Notes under the pieces: model-generated
Databases searched by the model: none
Told to the model about the DNA's origin: nothing
The model's input: the letters and a program-made list of their open reading frames with translations, nothing else
Made by a program: the position numbers and the translations under genes
Shown here: piece by piece, positions 49,229-58,070 of the stretch
How positions within the stretch are numbered: the stretch's first letter is position 1
Layout: every line of letters begins with the position of its first letter
From: a virus
Reading direction: 5' to 3' (one strand)
IMG/VR virus record: IMGVR_UViG_3300036846_000738
Location: 1-64,000 of that record
Length of the DNA: 64,000 nucleotides

Positions 49229-51774
49229 GGTGGGGCATCCCGGTTCGACGGTATCGATAGCGGGCCGCTGCGCTGGGCTATGAAGGCGGCCGGTGAGGTC
49301 TTTCGCGCGGTGACGGCGGACGGTGGTTGCTTCTGCGCCGTCATATCGAACAGCGGCGTGTCCATCCCAATGATCGCCGACGGCGGAGTCTTCTTGGCGA
49401 CGATGTCGTAGCTCTTGTGAATTTTGCCTGCGTTGAAGCGGGCAATGTCGGGCGCCTCTTGCGCCACCAAAATCATGCCGGTGATCGGCACCAAGAAGCC
49501 TTGCAGCAACGCACTGTCGGCGGCTTCGGTGGCGGCCAGATTGCCGTCGATGCGAACCGAGCCGTGCAGGCTCGCGCTGTCCGGCGCCTCGATCGCGGCG
49601 AGGATGCCGACGTTGCGCGCGGTGACGTTGATCGCGACAATGTCCGGCGCCTCGTTGGCGGCGAGGACGGCCAAGTTGCGCACGGCGCCCGCGAAGACCG
49701 CGGTGTCGGCCGTCTCGGTTGCGGCCAGTGCCCCGGTCCAGCTCACCACGGCGCGGAGGTTCGCTGCGTCGGGCGCCTCGCTCGCGGCAAGGTCGCCGGT
49801 GGCGACGGCGCCACCCGAGATCAGCGCAATATCGCCAGCCTCGATCGCCGCCAGTGTCGCGATCCAATGGACCGTGGCCGCACTCGCCGCACTGTCCGGG
49901 GCTTCGGTGACGGCCAAGATGCCGGTGGCAACAATGCCGCCCGAGATCGCCGCGCTATCGGCCGTCTCTGTGGCCGCCAGTGTCGCGATCCAGCGGGCCA
50001 GCGCATTGATCGCTGCCGCATCCGGCGCTTCCGTTGCCGCCAGTGTCGCCAGCACCGCCGTCAGGCCGGTCAGGCTCGCGGTGTCGGGCGTTTCGGTGGC
50101 CGCCAGATTGGCCTGCCAAGCCAGCGTCGCCGTCAGGCTCGCGCTGTCCGGCGCTTCCGTTGCGGCCAAGGTGCCGAAAGCGGCGCCGCCGGTGATGATG
50201 AAGGCGGTGTCCGGGGCCTCGATCGCCGCCAGCACCGCGGTGGCATAAATGCCGCCGGAGATCGCCGCGGTGTCGGCCGCCTCGATCGCGGCGAGTGTTG
50301 CCAGCCAGCGCACCAGACCGGTGGCTGCGGCGCTGTCCGCGGCTTCGGTTGCCGCCAGATCGGCAATCCAGCGTGTCGTCGCCGTCAGGCTCGCGGTGTC
50401 CGGCGCTTCCGTCGCAGCCAGTGCGAGCCGCCACTCGACGAACGCCGCGAGCGCTGCGGTGTCGGCCGCTTCGGTGGCGGCCAGTGCGAGCCGCCACTCG
50501 ACGAACGCGGTGAGCGCGGCGCTGTCAGGCCCCTCGGTCGTCGCCAGTGCGAGCAGCCAGCGAACGAGGCCCGCGCCTGCCGCAGCATCCGCGGCTTCCG
50601 TGGCAGCCAGCGCGCCAGCAACGCCGGTCACCTGTGCGGCGAGAGCTGCCGTATCCGGGGCCTCGATCGCCGCCAGATTGGCGCCGATCCCGGCACCGAT
50701 CACCGACCCGGCGCCTGCAAAGCTGTCCGCGGCTTCCGTCGCGGCCAGCGTGGCGGTCGCCACAATTCCGCCATTGATGGCGGCGGTATCCGGAGCCTCG
50801 GTCGCCGCCAGATCGGCCGTCCCATAAATGCCGCCCGAGATCGCCGCGGTGTCGGCGGCTTCGGTCGCGGCAAGTGTCGCGATCCACACGATGGTGGCGG
50901 TCAGAGCTGCGCTGTCTGGCGCTTCCGTCGCAGCCAGTGTCGCGAGCCAGCGCACGGTCGCAGCGAGGCTCGCGGTATCAGCCGCTTCGGTCGCCGCCAG
51001 TGCCGCCAGCCATGTGACGTTGCCGGTGGCCGCCGCGCTGTCGGCGGCTTCGGTGGCGGCGAGGTTTGCGATCCAGCTAACCGAACCTGTCGCCGCGGCG
51101 CTGTCGGCGGCTTCGGTCGCCGCCAACGTGCCGAGCAGGCCGACCAGCCCACTCAGTGCCGCCGTATCGGCCGCTTCCGTTGCCGCCAGCGTCGCGATCC
51201 ACGCCGCATTGACGTTGATGACGGCAGCATCGCCCGCTTCAGTCGCGGTCAGCGTCAACAGCCAGCGGACCGAACCCGTGGCCGCGGCGGTGTCTGCAGC
51301 TTCCGTCGCGGCGAGGGTGCCGAACGCGGCGGTCAGACCCGAGAGGCTTGCCGTATCCGCGGCTTCCGTTGCGGCTAGATTGACTAGCCAGCTAACCAGA
51401 CCCGTGCCAGCGGCAACATCAGGCGCTTCCGTGGCTGCTAGATTGCCGGTGGCGTAAATGCCGCCCGAGATCGCCGCCGTATCCGCTGCTTCCGTCGCCG
51501 CCAGATTTGCGATCCAGCGAACCAGACCCGTGACAGCGGCGCTGTCGGCCGCTTCCGTTGCGGCCAGATCGCCACTGCCATAAATGCCGCCCGAGAGTGC
51601 CGCCGTATCCGCGGCTTCGGTCGCCGCGAGGTTCGCGGTCCAAGTCGTCGTGGCGGTCAGAGCAGCGCTATCTGCCGCCTCCGTTGCCGCCAGATCGCCA
51701 GTGATGACAGCGAAACCGGCCCGCTGCCCAACAGCCAGCAGATCGAGAGCGCCAGAATAAATCAGGACTGTCAT
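49225..51774 (-). CDS. Giant 21-residue-repeat protein, probable fibre shaft
   Basis: 849 residues, of which about 740 are some 35 tandem copies of a 21-residue unit with consensus LAATEAADTAALSGxVxWxA (variants EAPDSA, ETADTA). One or two units are 22-24 residues. N-terminus MTVLIYSGALDLLAVGQR; C-terminus has a second short repeat (KTPPSA, QPPSAV, TSPAAF). Regular 21-residue units with alternating small and hydrophobic residues suggest a beta-solenoid or stacked fibre. Neighbours are fibre genes. No known enzymatic role. Confidence 0.85.
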   Translation of the reverse strand: MTVLIYSGALDLLAVGQRAGFAVITGDLAATEAADSAALTATTTWTANLAATEAADTAALSGGIYGSGDLAATEAADSAAVTGLVRWIANLAATEAADTAAISGGIYATGNLAATEAPDVAAGTGLVSWLVNLAATEAADTASLSGLTAAFGTLAATEAADTAAATGSVRWLLTLTATEAGDAAVINVNAAWIATLAATEAADTAALSGLVGLLGTLAATEAADSAAATGSVSWIANLAATEAADSAAATGNVTWLAALAATEAADTASLAATVRWLATLAATEAPDSAALTATIVWIATLAATEAADTAAISGGIYGTADLAATEAPDTAAINGGIVATATLAATEAADSFAGAGSVIGAGIGANLAAIEAPDTAALAAQVTGVAGALAATEAADAAAGAGLVRWLLALATTEGPDSAALTAFVEWRLALAATEAADTAALAAFVEWRLALAATEAPDTASLTATTRWIADLAATEAADSAAATGLVRWLATLAAIEAADTAAISGGIYATAVLAAIEAPDTAFIITGGAAFGTLAATEAPDSASLTATLAWQANLAATETPDTASLTGLTAVLATLAATEAPDAAAINALARWIATLAATETADSAAISGGIVATGILAVTEAPDSAASAATVHWIATLAAIEAGDIALISGGAVATGDLAASEAPDAANLRAVVSWTGALAATETADTAVFAGAVRNLAVLAANEAPDIVAINVTARNVGILAAIEAPDSASLHGSVRIDGNLAATEAADSALLQGFLVPITGMILVAQEAPDIARFNAGKIHKSYDIVAKKTPPSAIIGMDTPLFDMTAQKQPPSAVTARKTSPAAFIAQRSGPLSIPSNRDAPP
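49507..51699 (-). repeat. 63-bp tandem repeat array within the fibre gene
   Basis: About 35 tandem copies of a 63-bp unit coding for the 21-residue repeat. Copies differ by several bases (mostly third positions and the EAAD/EAPD choice), so the array is old but still in frame. Such arrays can lengthen or shorten by recombination, altering fibre length. Confidence 0.82.
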
Positions 51775-51844
51775 GGCTCAGTCCTTACGGCCAACTTACC
51801 GCGCCGCCCCTTATCTTGCTGGATGAATGCGCCACCATATTGAT

Positions 51845-52096
51845 CTAGTCCGGCTTGAGCATGCTTTCGAGAACTTTGATGCGCTGTTCAAGGTCTGCAA
51901 TGCTCGGAGGATCGGGAGGCGGAGGTGGTGGCGCGACATAGGGGTCCGGCTGTGGCGAGCCTTGCTCTCGCCAGCGGTGACCGATCCAACCGCCAATGTC
52001 TTCTGGCTGGCTTGCTGTTTTGTCCCAGTTGATCCACTCCTGAGTGTCGACATTTAGCACGAGGGACGAGTCCGGCTTTTGAAAAATCAGATGCAT
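51845..52096 (-). CDS. Small fibre-associated protein
   Basis: 83 residues. SLVLNVDTQEWINWDKTASQ, a Pro-rich linker (VAPPPPPPDPP) and a short coiled coil (IADLEQRIKVLESMLKPD). Similar to small proteins encoded beside phage fibres, perhaps in trimer assembly. Confidence 0.75.
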   Translation of the reverse strand: MHLIFQKPDSSLVLNVDTQEWINWDKTASQPEDIGGWIGHRWREQGSPQPDPYVAPPPPPPDPPSIADLEQRIKVLESMLKPD

Positions 52097-52099
52097 TTT

Positions 52100-53287
52100 T
52101 CACATCCTCGCATCGGCGACCCAGTGAAAGATCACATTGGCATTAGCAGTCGTGTCACTTGTTCCAAAAACCGCGCCTTGATTGGTTGAGGTTTCCTGTA
52201 GACCGCAAGCCTTTCCAGCGCCGCCGCGATAGCACTTTCCGACCGCGCCAGCAGTGTCGTAGAGTGTCACGGTTGGAGTTGCCCTCATAAGGGGACCAAA
52301 TCGAAATGGAAAGGCAAGCGGTGATGTTGTAGTGCTGCCAAGATTGTATTCGATCGGTCCGTTGAAACTCGCGGTTCCTACCGCCTCGCTATATCCCCAT
52401 GATTTTTGATAATATCTCTGGCAAAAATTCCACTCTTCCGCGAACTCACGCACCATGTAACGCGACAAGTCCGACGGGATCGGGGATGATCCGGGGATGA
52501 TAGAGACGCCGGTGATCTGGAAGGTGTCGGTCGTTGCGGCCACACCATTTATCGTTCCAGTAACGCCTGTAAAATCGCTACTAACCCACGCTCCCGCGGT
52601 GCCCAGCCACGTCGTCCCCGCAGCCAAGGTAACGCATAATTGCCATGCTTGAACGTTAGTGTTGGCCCATGTTGACGTTGTATCTCCGGGAATAACAACG
52701 GTTTTATATTCCCACGTATCTGCCACACTGATCGTAAAGCTAAAGGGATATGATCTAGAGGCGGACCAATTACGAATGCTTGCGGAATATGTGCCGGTCC
52801 TATGTGCCTTGACCCAGAAACCAATGGCGATCGAATTGGCTCCGGCGGCTCCCCATCCAAGCCTAGCAACACGGTAGCCTTCAACCGGAACAGCAACGGT
52901 GTACTTATCACCAGCCGCAAGCGACGTGGCCGCAGTCGTCACGCTTACCTTCGCGGAATTTGTAAAACCAGCAGGAGCATCCGTCACTTGTTGAAGAGTG
53001 AAAGCACCGGTGCCTGTAGCTGAGAAGGAAAAACAATCTATATGGTATCTCGAAACGGCAGTAACGCCAGTCAAAGCGGCGCCTACACGTTCTTGATCGA
53101 CTAGCATCGCACCATTGATGACGAGATTTGCATAGCGCATTGCCGCGATGCCATCGAACGGCGTGATCAATCCTGATGGCGAGCGATAAAAGAACTGATG
53201 ATCGGCTTCGTTGATCGCGATCTCGCCAGCCAGCAGCGACGCCGGGATGTTGCCGCTAGTAGAGCTGCGCTTGAGCTGGATCGTCAT
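52100..53287 (-). CDS. Tail fibre / receptor-binding protein, set B
   Basis: 395 residues from MTIQLKRS. N-terminal domain (SSTSGNIPASLLAGEIAINE) is a generic phage fibre start. From about residue 65 (YANLVINGAMLVDQERVGAA) the sequence is related to the C-terminal domain of the set A protein at 14558. It begins one base from the upstream gene's stop. Host-binding role expected. Confidence 0.85.
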   Translation of the reverse strand: MTIQLKRSSTSGNIPASLLAGEIAINEADHQFFYRSPSGLITPFDGIAAMRYANLVINGAMLVDQERVGAALTGVTAVSRYHIDCFSFSATGTGAFTLQQVTDAPAGFTNSAKVSVTTAATSLAAGDKYTVAVPVEGYRVARLGWGAAGANSIAIGFWVKAHRTGTYSASIRNWSASRSYPFSFTISVADTWEYKTVVIPGDTTSTWANTNVQAWQLCVTLAAGTTWLGTAGAWVSSDFTGVTGTINGVAATTDTFQITGVSIIPGSSPIPSDLSRYMVREFAEEWNFCQRYYQKSWGYSEAVGTASFNGPIEYNLGSTTTSPLAFPFRFGPLMRATPTVTLYDTAGAVGKCYRGGAGKACGLQETSTNQGAVFGTSDTTANANVIFHWVADARM

Positions 53288-53288
53288 A

Positions 53289-54083
53289 TCAGAACGTTCC
53301 ACCAGTAATGGTTGCCATGCCAGCATCCACATAGGCCGTGGTCGCGATCTGCGTGGAGTTGTTGTTGGCAGCCGCTGTCGGTGCCGCAGGCACACCGGTA
53401 AATGTCGGTGATGCCAACGGAGCGCGCGAAGTATCAGTAGGATGAATATGATCTTGTCGGGCGAAGCGTGTGGAGGTGCCTACCGTCGCGGCCCCGTCAA
53501 TCAGTGGTGCGACAGATGCCGCCTGCGCCAACACCATCGCTGTCGTGGCAAGCTGAGTAGTGTTTGTGTCTACAGCCGCTGTCGGTGCCGCAGGCACACC
53601 GGTAAATGTCGGGCTGGTTAGGTTCGCCTTCAGTGCCGCGATTGCGTCGGCATAGGCCGTGGTCGCGATCTGCGTGGAGTTGTTGTTGGCAGCCGCTGTC
53701 GGTGCCGTTGGTGTACCGGTCAACGCCGCCGAGACCAAAGGAGCAAAGGCTCTCAAATCTTCCGCGAGACAAACGACCTGCACCTGCGGCACTGTGCTGA
53801 AACTTATTTTGGTTCCTGCACCGGTCTGGCCCGCGCCGGTGCCGGTGCCGCTGGAATTGTACAGCACCGTGGTGCGCGCGAAGGTGCCGGTCGCAGAGTT
53901 ATAATTTCCCTGCGAGTCCTCCCACTGCGTTCCGTCCGCCGACTCGGCGCGCACGCTGTAGGGCAAGGCGTTGGTCGCACCTGCCGCCGCCGGACTTTGA
54001 AATCCCGGCACGACGGCGCTGTAGGTCCAGTCGGTGGTGCCGCCCGCCGTTGGCGTGAAGCGGCAGCTATTGACAAACGCCAC
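53289..54083 (-). CDS. Tail fibre protein with phage-tail repeats
   Basis: 264 residues starting at GTG54083. N-terminal beta domain (TDWTYSAVVPGFQSPAAAG), then three copies of a repeat with SPTFTGVPAAPTAA and STQIATTAY, the common phage tail repeat. Length of repeat units about 43 residues. Likely a fibre shaft attaching the protein at 52100. Confidence 0.85.
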   Translation of the reverse strand: MAFVNSCRFTPTAGGTTDWTYSAVVPGFQSPAAAGATNALPYSVRAESADGTQWEDSQGNYNSATGTFARTTVLYNSSGTGTGAGQTGAGTKISFSTVPQVQVVCLAEDLRAFAPLVSAALTGTPTAPTAAANNNSTQIATTAYADAIAALKANLTSPTFTGVPAAPTAAVDTNTTQLATTAMVLAQAASVAPLIDGAATVGTSTRFARQDHIHPTDTSRAPLASPTFTGVPAAPTAAANNNSTQIATTAYVDAGMATITGGTF

Positions 54084-54089
54084 GGCTTT

Positions 54090-54500
54090 TTACGGCGAGT
54101 GAGTGATGGTGCCGCTATTGACGGTGATGGTCTGGCCGTTGGTGATGACGGTCGAGTTCAGGATGATGTCGGTGCCGGAGGTGCCGACCGTCAAGCCGCT
54201 CACGACTGTGGCCCCGGCGTTGTTTCTAAATTCGGCCAGCGCCGCGGTGCCGGAGGCCGACGCGACGGCAGACAGCGGCACGCCCTGCAGGGTGGCGACC
54301 GCGCCCGACACCGTGAGCGGGGTGGTGGGCAGCGCGATGGTGGCGAGCACGCCGGTGGCGCCCGACAGCGAGGCGGTGCCGATCACCAACTGACCGGCGG
54401 TGGCGGTGCCGGTCGACGCCGCGGCGACCTTGGAAGCGATCAGATCGGGCACCAACTGCATGCGGTTGGTTTTGAGCGTCGCGTTGTAACTGACGGTCAT
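54090..54500 (-). CDS. Small beta-rich virion protein
   Basis: 136 residues, Thr/Ser/Val-rich, with NGQTITVNSGTITHSP at the end and MQLVPDLIASKVAAA near the start. Similar small proteins precede fibre genes in rhizobial phages. Predicted extracellular beta structure; exact role unknown. Confidence 0.72.
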   Translation of the reverse strand: MTVSYNATLKTNRMQLVPDLIASKVAAASTGTATAGQLVIGTASLSGATGVLATIALPTTPLTVSGAVATLQGVPLSAVASASGTAALAEFRNNAGATVVSGLTVGTSGTDIILNSTVITNGQTITVNSGTITHSP

Positions 54501-54503
54501 GGG

Positions 54504-55472
54504 TCACCTCTTTGCCACGTTGAGAGTTTCGTTGAGGCGCGCGAATGGAGCTGACCAGTTTTGCGCCGTGGTCTGCCGATAGGTCTGCAGGGTCGGATAC
54601 CAATTTTTCGCGTGCCACCAGCGCCAGTCCATCAGGTGTGGCAGCAGCAGATGCGCGGATGGGTGCCCCATCGCGCCTGCAAGATGCGCGCACGCGGTGT
54701 CGACAGTGACGACGTGATCCATCTCGGCGATGCGCTGTTGCAGATCGGCGAAGTCGCCGTCGGGCAGCGCCTGCACCTGATCGTTGGTTGCACCGGGCTG
54801 CAGGCTGTGCAGCGAAAAGCCTTGGTGCTCGAGTCCGCCGCAGAACTGCTCCAGCGAAAATTCGGTCTGCGTGCGACCTGACCATGCGAGGCCGATGCGG
54901 CCACCGCCAAAGCGCCACGGCACCGTGAGGTAGGGCGCGTTCGGGATGGTATCGAGCGTCTGGTCGAGTGCCGTCATCACCGAGAACAGCGGCAAGCGCG
55001 CGTCGAACGCCGTGAGATCATCGGGCACGCGCGGCACCACCTCGATCTCGAAGCGCTGCGCCAGCCGGACCAGCGCCGGGTCGATCACCAGCGTGATGGC
55101 GGCGCAGCGGCGCAGCAGCTCGGGCAAAAACCGCAGCGCCATGATGGCGTCGCCGAACCCGAGTTCGTGATACAGCAACAGCGGCCCGGTCTCGCCCTGC
55201 CACAGCGGCAGCGCCGCTCTCAGCCGGTTGATGTCCTCGCGCACCGGACCAAAGCCGCGCCAGTGAAACAGCCGCCATGCCACCTCATGCTGTGCGAAGC
55301 CTTCGGCATAGGCGCCGAGCGACAGCAATGCAGTGGCCCGGTTCCAGCGCGCGTAGTTGTTGTCGGGTTCACTCGCCAGCACCGCGTCATAGTCGGCGAT
55401 CGCTTCGAGAAACCGGTTGTTGCGGGAGTGCTCGATGCCGCGCAGCAGCGTCATCGCGGTATCGAGCCTCAT
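54504..55472 (-). CDS. TPR-glycosyltransferase (GT-B, heptosyltransferase-like)
   Basis: 322 residues from the ATG in an ATGA overlap. N-terminal TPR-like helices (NNRFLEAIADYDAVLASEPD), then a GT9/GT41-like fold: LPLWQGETGPLLLYHELGFG DAI, GGGRIGLAWSG and VVTVDTACAHLAGAMGHPS then DWRWW. These are the sugar-nucleotide-binding region and acceptor pocket of TPR-linked glycosyltransferases. Could glycosylate virion proteins or host surface glycans. Coupled to a methyltransferase gene. Confidence 0.85.
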   Translation of the reverse strand: MRLDTAMTLLRGIEHSRNNRFLEAIADYDAVLASEPDNNYARWNRATALLSLGAYAEGFAQHEVAWRLFHWRGFGPVREDINRLRAALPLWQGETGPLLLYHELGFGDAIMALRFLPELLRRCAAITLVIDPALVRLAQRFEIEVVPRVPDDLTAFDARLPLFSVMTALDQTLDTIPNAPYLTVPWRFGGGRIGLAWSGRTQTEFSLEQFCGGLEHQGFSLHSLQPGATNDQVQALPDGDFADLQQRIAEMDHVVTVDTACAHLAGAMGHPSAHLLLPHLMDWRWWHAKNWYPTLQTYRQTTAQNWSAPFARLNETLNVAKR

Positions 55473-56032
55473 CGCAGCTCGTAGACCAGCCACGTCCCGA
55501 TGACATGGATCAGCTCGCGGCCTTCGCGCTTGAGCTGGTGCAGCACCTCGGTGACTTCAACGGTGGGATTGCCGTAGTCGTGCCAGATCACCATGCCGCC
55601 CTCGCGGGTGACCTCGGCGGCCCATTCGCTGTCCTGCCGCACCGCATGCGCGCCATGGTCGCCGTCGATGAACACCACGTCGGCGACGAGCTTGCCGAGA
55701 TCGGTGTCGCGATCGCGCAGCAATAATTTGAAGCGCGGATCGTCCTTGACCAGCAGGCCCGGCGTGGAGGGTCGTTCGATTTGCTGCGCCGTGACCTCGA
55801 ACTGGTATTCGGCGACGACGTCGATGCCGATGTAGCGTTCGATGCTGTCGATCTCGCGCAGCACCGCCTGCGCGGTGCGGCCGACATTGACGCCGATCTC
55901 GACCATCACCTTCGGCTTGACCTGCGCCAGCAGCGTGAGCAGCACCTCCTGCTCGCCGGGCTGCATGTAGGGGCGCGCCGTGCCGCTGCCGTTGATTCCA
56001 AGATCGCCCTTGGTGGTGGAGTTGAGGATCAC
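55469..56032 (-). CDS. Class I SAM-dependent methyltransferase
   Basis: 187 residues starting at GTG56032. The SAM-binding motif VMVEIGVNVGRTAQAVL followed by YIGIDVV and ADVVFIDGDHGAHAV fits the Methyltransf_24/cephalosporin-hydroxylase-like class. Substrate unknown; the neighbouring glycosyltransferase suggests sugar or fibre modification. Overlaps the terminase stop by one base. Confidence 0.84.
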   Translation of the reverse strand: MILNSTTKGDLGINGSGTARPYMQPGEQEVLLTLLAQVKPKVMVEIGVNVGRTAQAVLREIDSIERYIGIDVVAEYQFEVTAQQIERPSTPGLLVKDDPRFKLLLRDRDTDLGKLVADVVFIDGDHGAHAVRQDSEWAAEVTREGGMVIWHDYGNPTVEVTEVLHQLKREGRELIHVIGTWLVYELR

Positions 56033-57588
56033 TAGCCGATGATGGTGGAAACGTCGACCGGCCGTACCTGCTGGGCGACCCCGATCGCCATCGCCAGTGC
56101 GACGAGGCCGTCGATCCGGCCCGAGCTTTTGTTCTTGCTGAGACGGCGGTTGGCGTCATCCTTGCCCTCGACCACCGCGCAGGCCGCGCACATCGCCAGC
56201 ACCGGGTGATCGCCATGGGCGATCAGCTTGTCGCGCAGCAGCTCCTCCAGACTGCGCAGCGCCGGGCTCATCGACTGGGTGCCCTGCCCGAACTCGACGA
56301 AGCGGTCCTCGATCATGTTGGCGCCGAAGCCCGCCTTCTCCAGCCACGGCTTCAAGTGCGTCATGTTCCAGCGATCGAACGCCAGCTTGCGGATGTTGTA
56401 CTTGTCGAACAGGTCACGAAGAATGTGCGCGACGTATTCGTACTTGATCGAGGAGCCGTCAGTGGTCTGCAGCAGGCCCTTGTCGGCCCACATGTCATAC
56501 GGCACCCGATCGAGCCGGGCCTTCTCGACCAGACCGTCCTTTGGCAGCCAGAACGTCGGATGGACGTGCCATGTCTTGCCGCCGTCGGGCTGGCCGATCA
56601 GCACCAGCGCGGTGAGGTCGGCGACGCTCGACAGATCGAGCCCGGCATAGAGCGGGGTGGTCGAGGCGAACGGCAGCGGCTTGGCACCGCAGGCCTTCCA
56701 GATCGAGGGCGACACAAACGGGTTCGAGGCCTCGACCCGCTGGTTCAAAACCAGATTGCGAAACTCGGCCTCGCGCGACGGCAGCCGCCGGGCGTCGTGG
56801 GCCATCGCCAGCACTTCGGCCTTGTTCATGAAAATGTTCAGCGCCGGGTTGGCCTTGGCGATCGTCGCCTCGATCAGCGGATCATCGTCCATCGGCGCCG
56901 TGTTGAAGCGCAGCACCGTGCGCGGATCGGCGCCCGACAGCGCGTCGTCGATCAGCATCGACAACAGGTCGCTGTCGCTCGGCGCCTGCGTCGAGATCAC
57001 CACGGTCAGCGGCTCTTCCTGCGCCGCGGTCGCGGTCTCCATCGCCTCGTACAGCGGAAAGCGCGGCCCCCTCACCTGCCCGAGTTCGTCATGGATCGTC
57101 AGCACCGGCGACAGACCGAACGCGGTGGTGGTCTCCGCGCTCAGCGCCTTGTACGAGGTGCCGACGCCCGGACACTGCAGCTCCTTGGCGCTCTCCCTGA
57201 TCTTGACCACCCGCCGCAGCACCGGCGACAGCCGCACCATCTTGCTCGCCAGCCGGAAGATGATCCCGGCCTGATCGCGGCTCTGCGCGCAGGAATAGAT
57301 CGTGCCATTCGGCCGATACTCCGGCCCGCACAGATGCAGCAGCACGATCGAGGCGCACTCGACCGACTTGGCGTTCTTGCGCCCGCGCGAGATGATCGCC
57401 CGCCGCGTCCCGGCCGGGTTGCCGTAGATCGCGCGAAAGTCGTCCTTCATGAACTCGGCCATCCGCATCGGCTTGCCGACGTCCTTGCCCTCGGGCAGGA
57501 ACAGAAACCGCTCACACCACTCGATGTTCTCCTCGGCGCGCTCCGCCGGGATGCCGCGGTCCCAGACCCGCTCGCGGGTTTCGCTCAT
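56032..57588 (-). CDS. terL: Terminase large subunit
   Basis: 518 residues. Walker A in IISRGRKNAKSVECA, Walker B VLTIHDELGQ, coupling region TVVISTQAPSDSD, and the nuclease part begins PLYAGLDLSSVADLTALV with later Asp in KLAFDRWNMTHL. This is the HK97-type TerL that packages DNA into the prohead. Starts in the ATGA overlap with the small subunit. Confidence 0.95.
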   Translation of the reverse strand: MSETRERVWDRGIPAERAEENIEWCERFLFLPEGKDVGKPMRMAEFMKDDFRAIYGNPAGTRRAIISRGRKNAKSVECASIVLLHLCGPEYRPNGTIYSCAQSRDQAGIIFRLASKMVRLSPVLRRVVKIRESAKELQCPGVGTSYKALSAETTTAFGLSPVLTIHDELGQVRGPRFPLYEAMETATAAQEEPLTVVISTQAPSDSDLLSMLIDDALSGADPRTVLRFNTAPMDDDPLIEATIAKANPALNIFMNKAEVLAMAHDARRLPSREAEFRNLVLNQRVEASNPFVSPSIWKACGAKPLPFASTTPLYAGLDLSSVADLTALVLIGQPDGGKTWHVHPTFWLPKDGLVEKARLDRVPYDMWADKGLLQTTDGSSIKYEYVAHILRDLFDKYNIRKLAFDRWNMTHLKPWLEKAGFGANMIEDRFVEFGQGTQSMSPALRSLEELLRDKLIAHGDHPVLAMCAACAVVEGKDDANRRLSKNKSSGRIDGLVALAMAIGVAQQVRPVDVSTIIG

Positions 57589-58070
57589 TGCGTCCGCTCA
57601 CCGCGGCCCGGCGTCCCGCTCGCCCACGGCGCCACCTCGACATACTCCTGCTTGACCCGCTCCCGCGTGCGATCGGCCACATCGGCATCGGGTATCCGCT
57701 GCTGGCTGGTCAGCCGCAGCCGCACCATCAGCGCCGTCATCGCCCGGCCCTCGCGGTCGTGCAAATGCTGCAGCACCCGGAGCCGGTCCAGTGCGTCGTC
57801 ATCGGTCGGGTCCAGCAACCCGGCCCGAACCTCCTGCAAACACTGCCCAACCCAGCGCGACTGGCAGATGTGTCGGCACAACTGCGCCAGCATCGGCCAC
57901 GTCTCCGGCGGGAACCAGTCCGGTGGCATCCGATTGGTAAATTTGTACCACTCAACCCGCTCCTCTGCGGCAAGCTCCTCCAGCGGTTCCGGTTGAGTGC
58001 CCGGAACCATCGGTGGAACCGACACATCTTCCGGTTGTGTTTTTTTGGAAGCATTAGATACCGGCTTCAT
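57585..58070 (-). CDS. Terminase small subunit (probable)
   Basis: 161 residues; start at ATG58070 with AAAGGA upstream, although the frame is open further. WYKFTNRMPPDWFPPETWPM and LAQLCRHICQSRWVGQCLQE form a helical DNA-binding-like region, and the gene is coupled to TerL. Sequence motifs for the family are weak; placement makes the call. It would recognise the packaging site. Confidence 0.8.
   Translation of the reverse strand: MKPVSNASKKTQPEDVSVPPMVPGTQPEPLEELAAEERVEWYKFTNRMPPDWFPPETWPMLAQLCRHICQSRWVGQCLQEVRAGLLDPTDDDALDRLRVLQHLHDREGRAMTALMVRLRLTSQQRIPDADVADRTRERVKQEYVEVAPWASGTPGRGERTQ

Noticed and set aside
49327-51457. Long plus-strand repeat frames opposite the 21-residue repeat gene
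   Set aside because: They mirror the 63-bp repeats; composition is Arg/Gly- or Ala/Ser-rich, and no start signals or operon context support them.
56206-57996. 596-residue plus-strand frame over the terminase genes
   Set aside because: Antisense of TerL/TerS codons; it has Arg/Gln/His-rich composition and would cross both well-supported genes.
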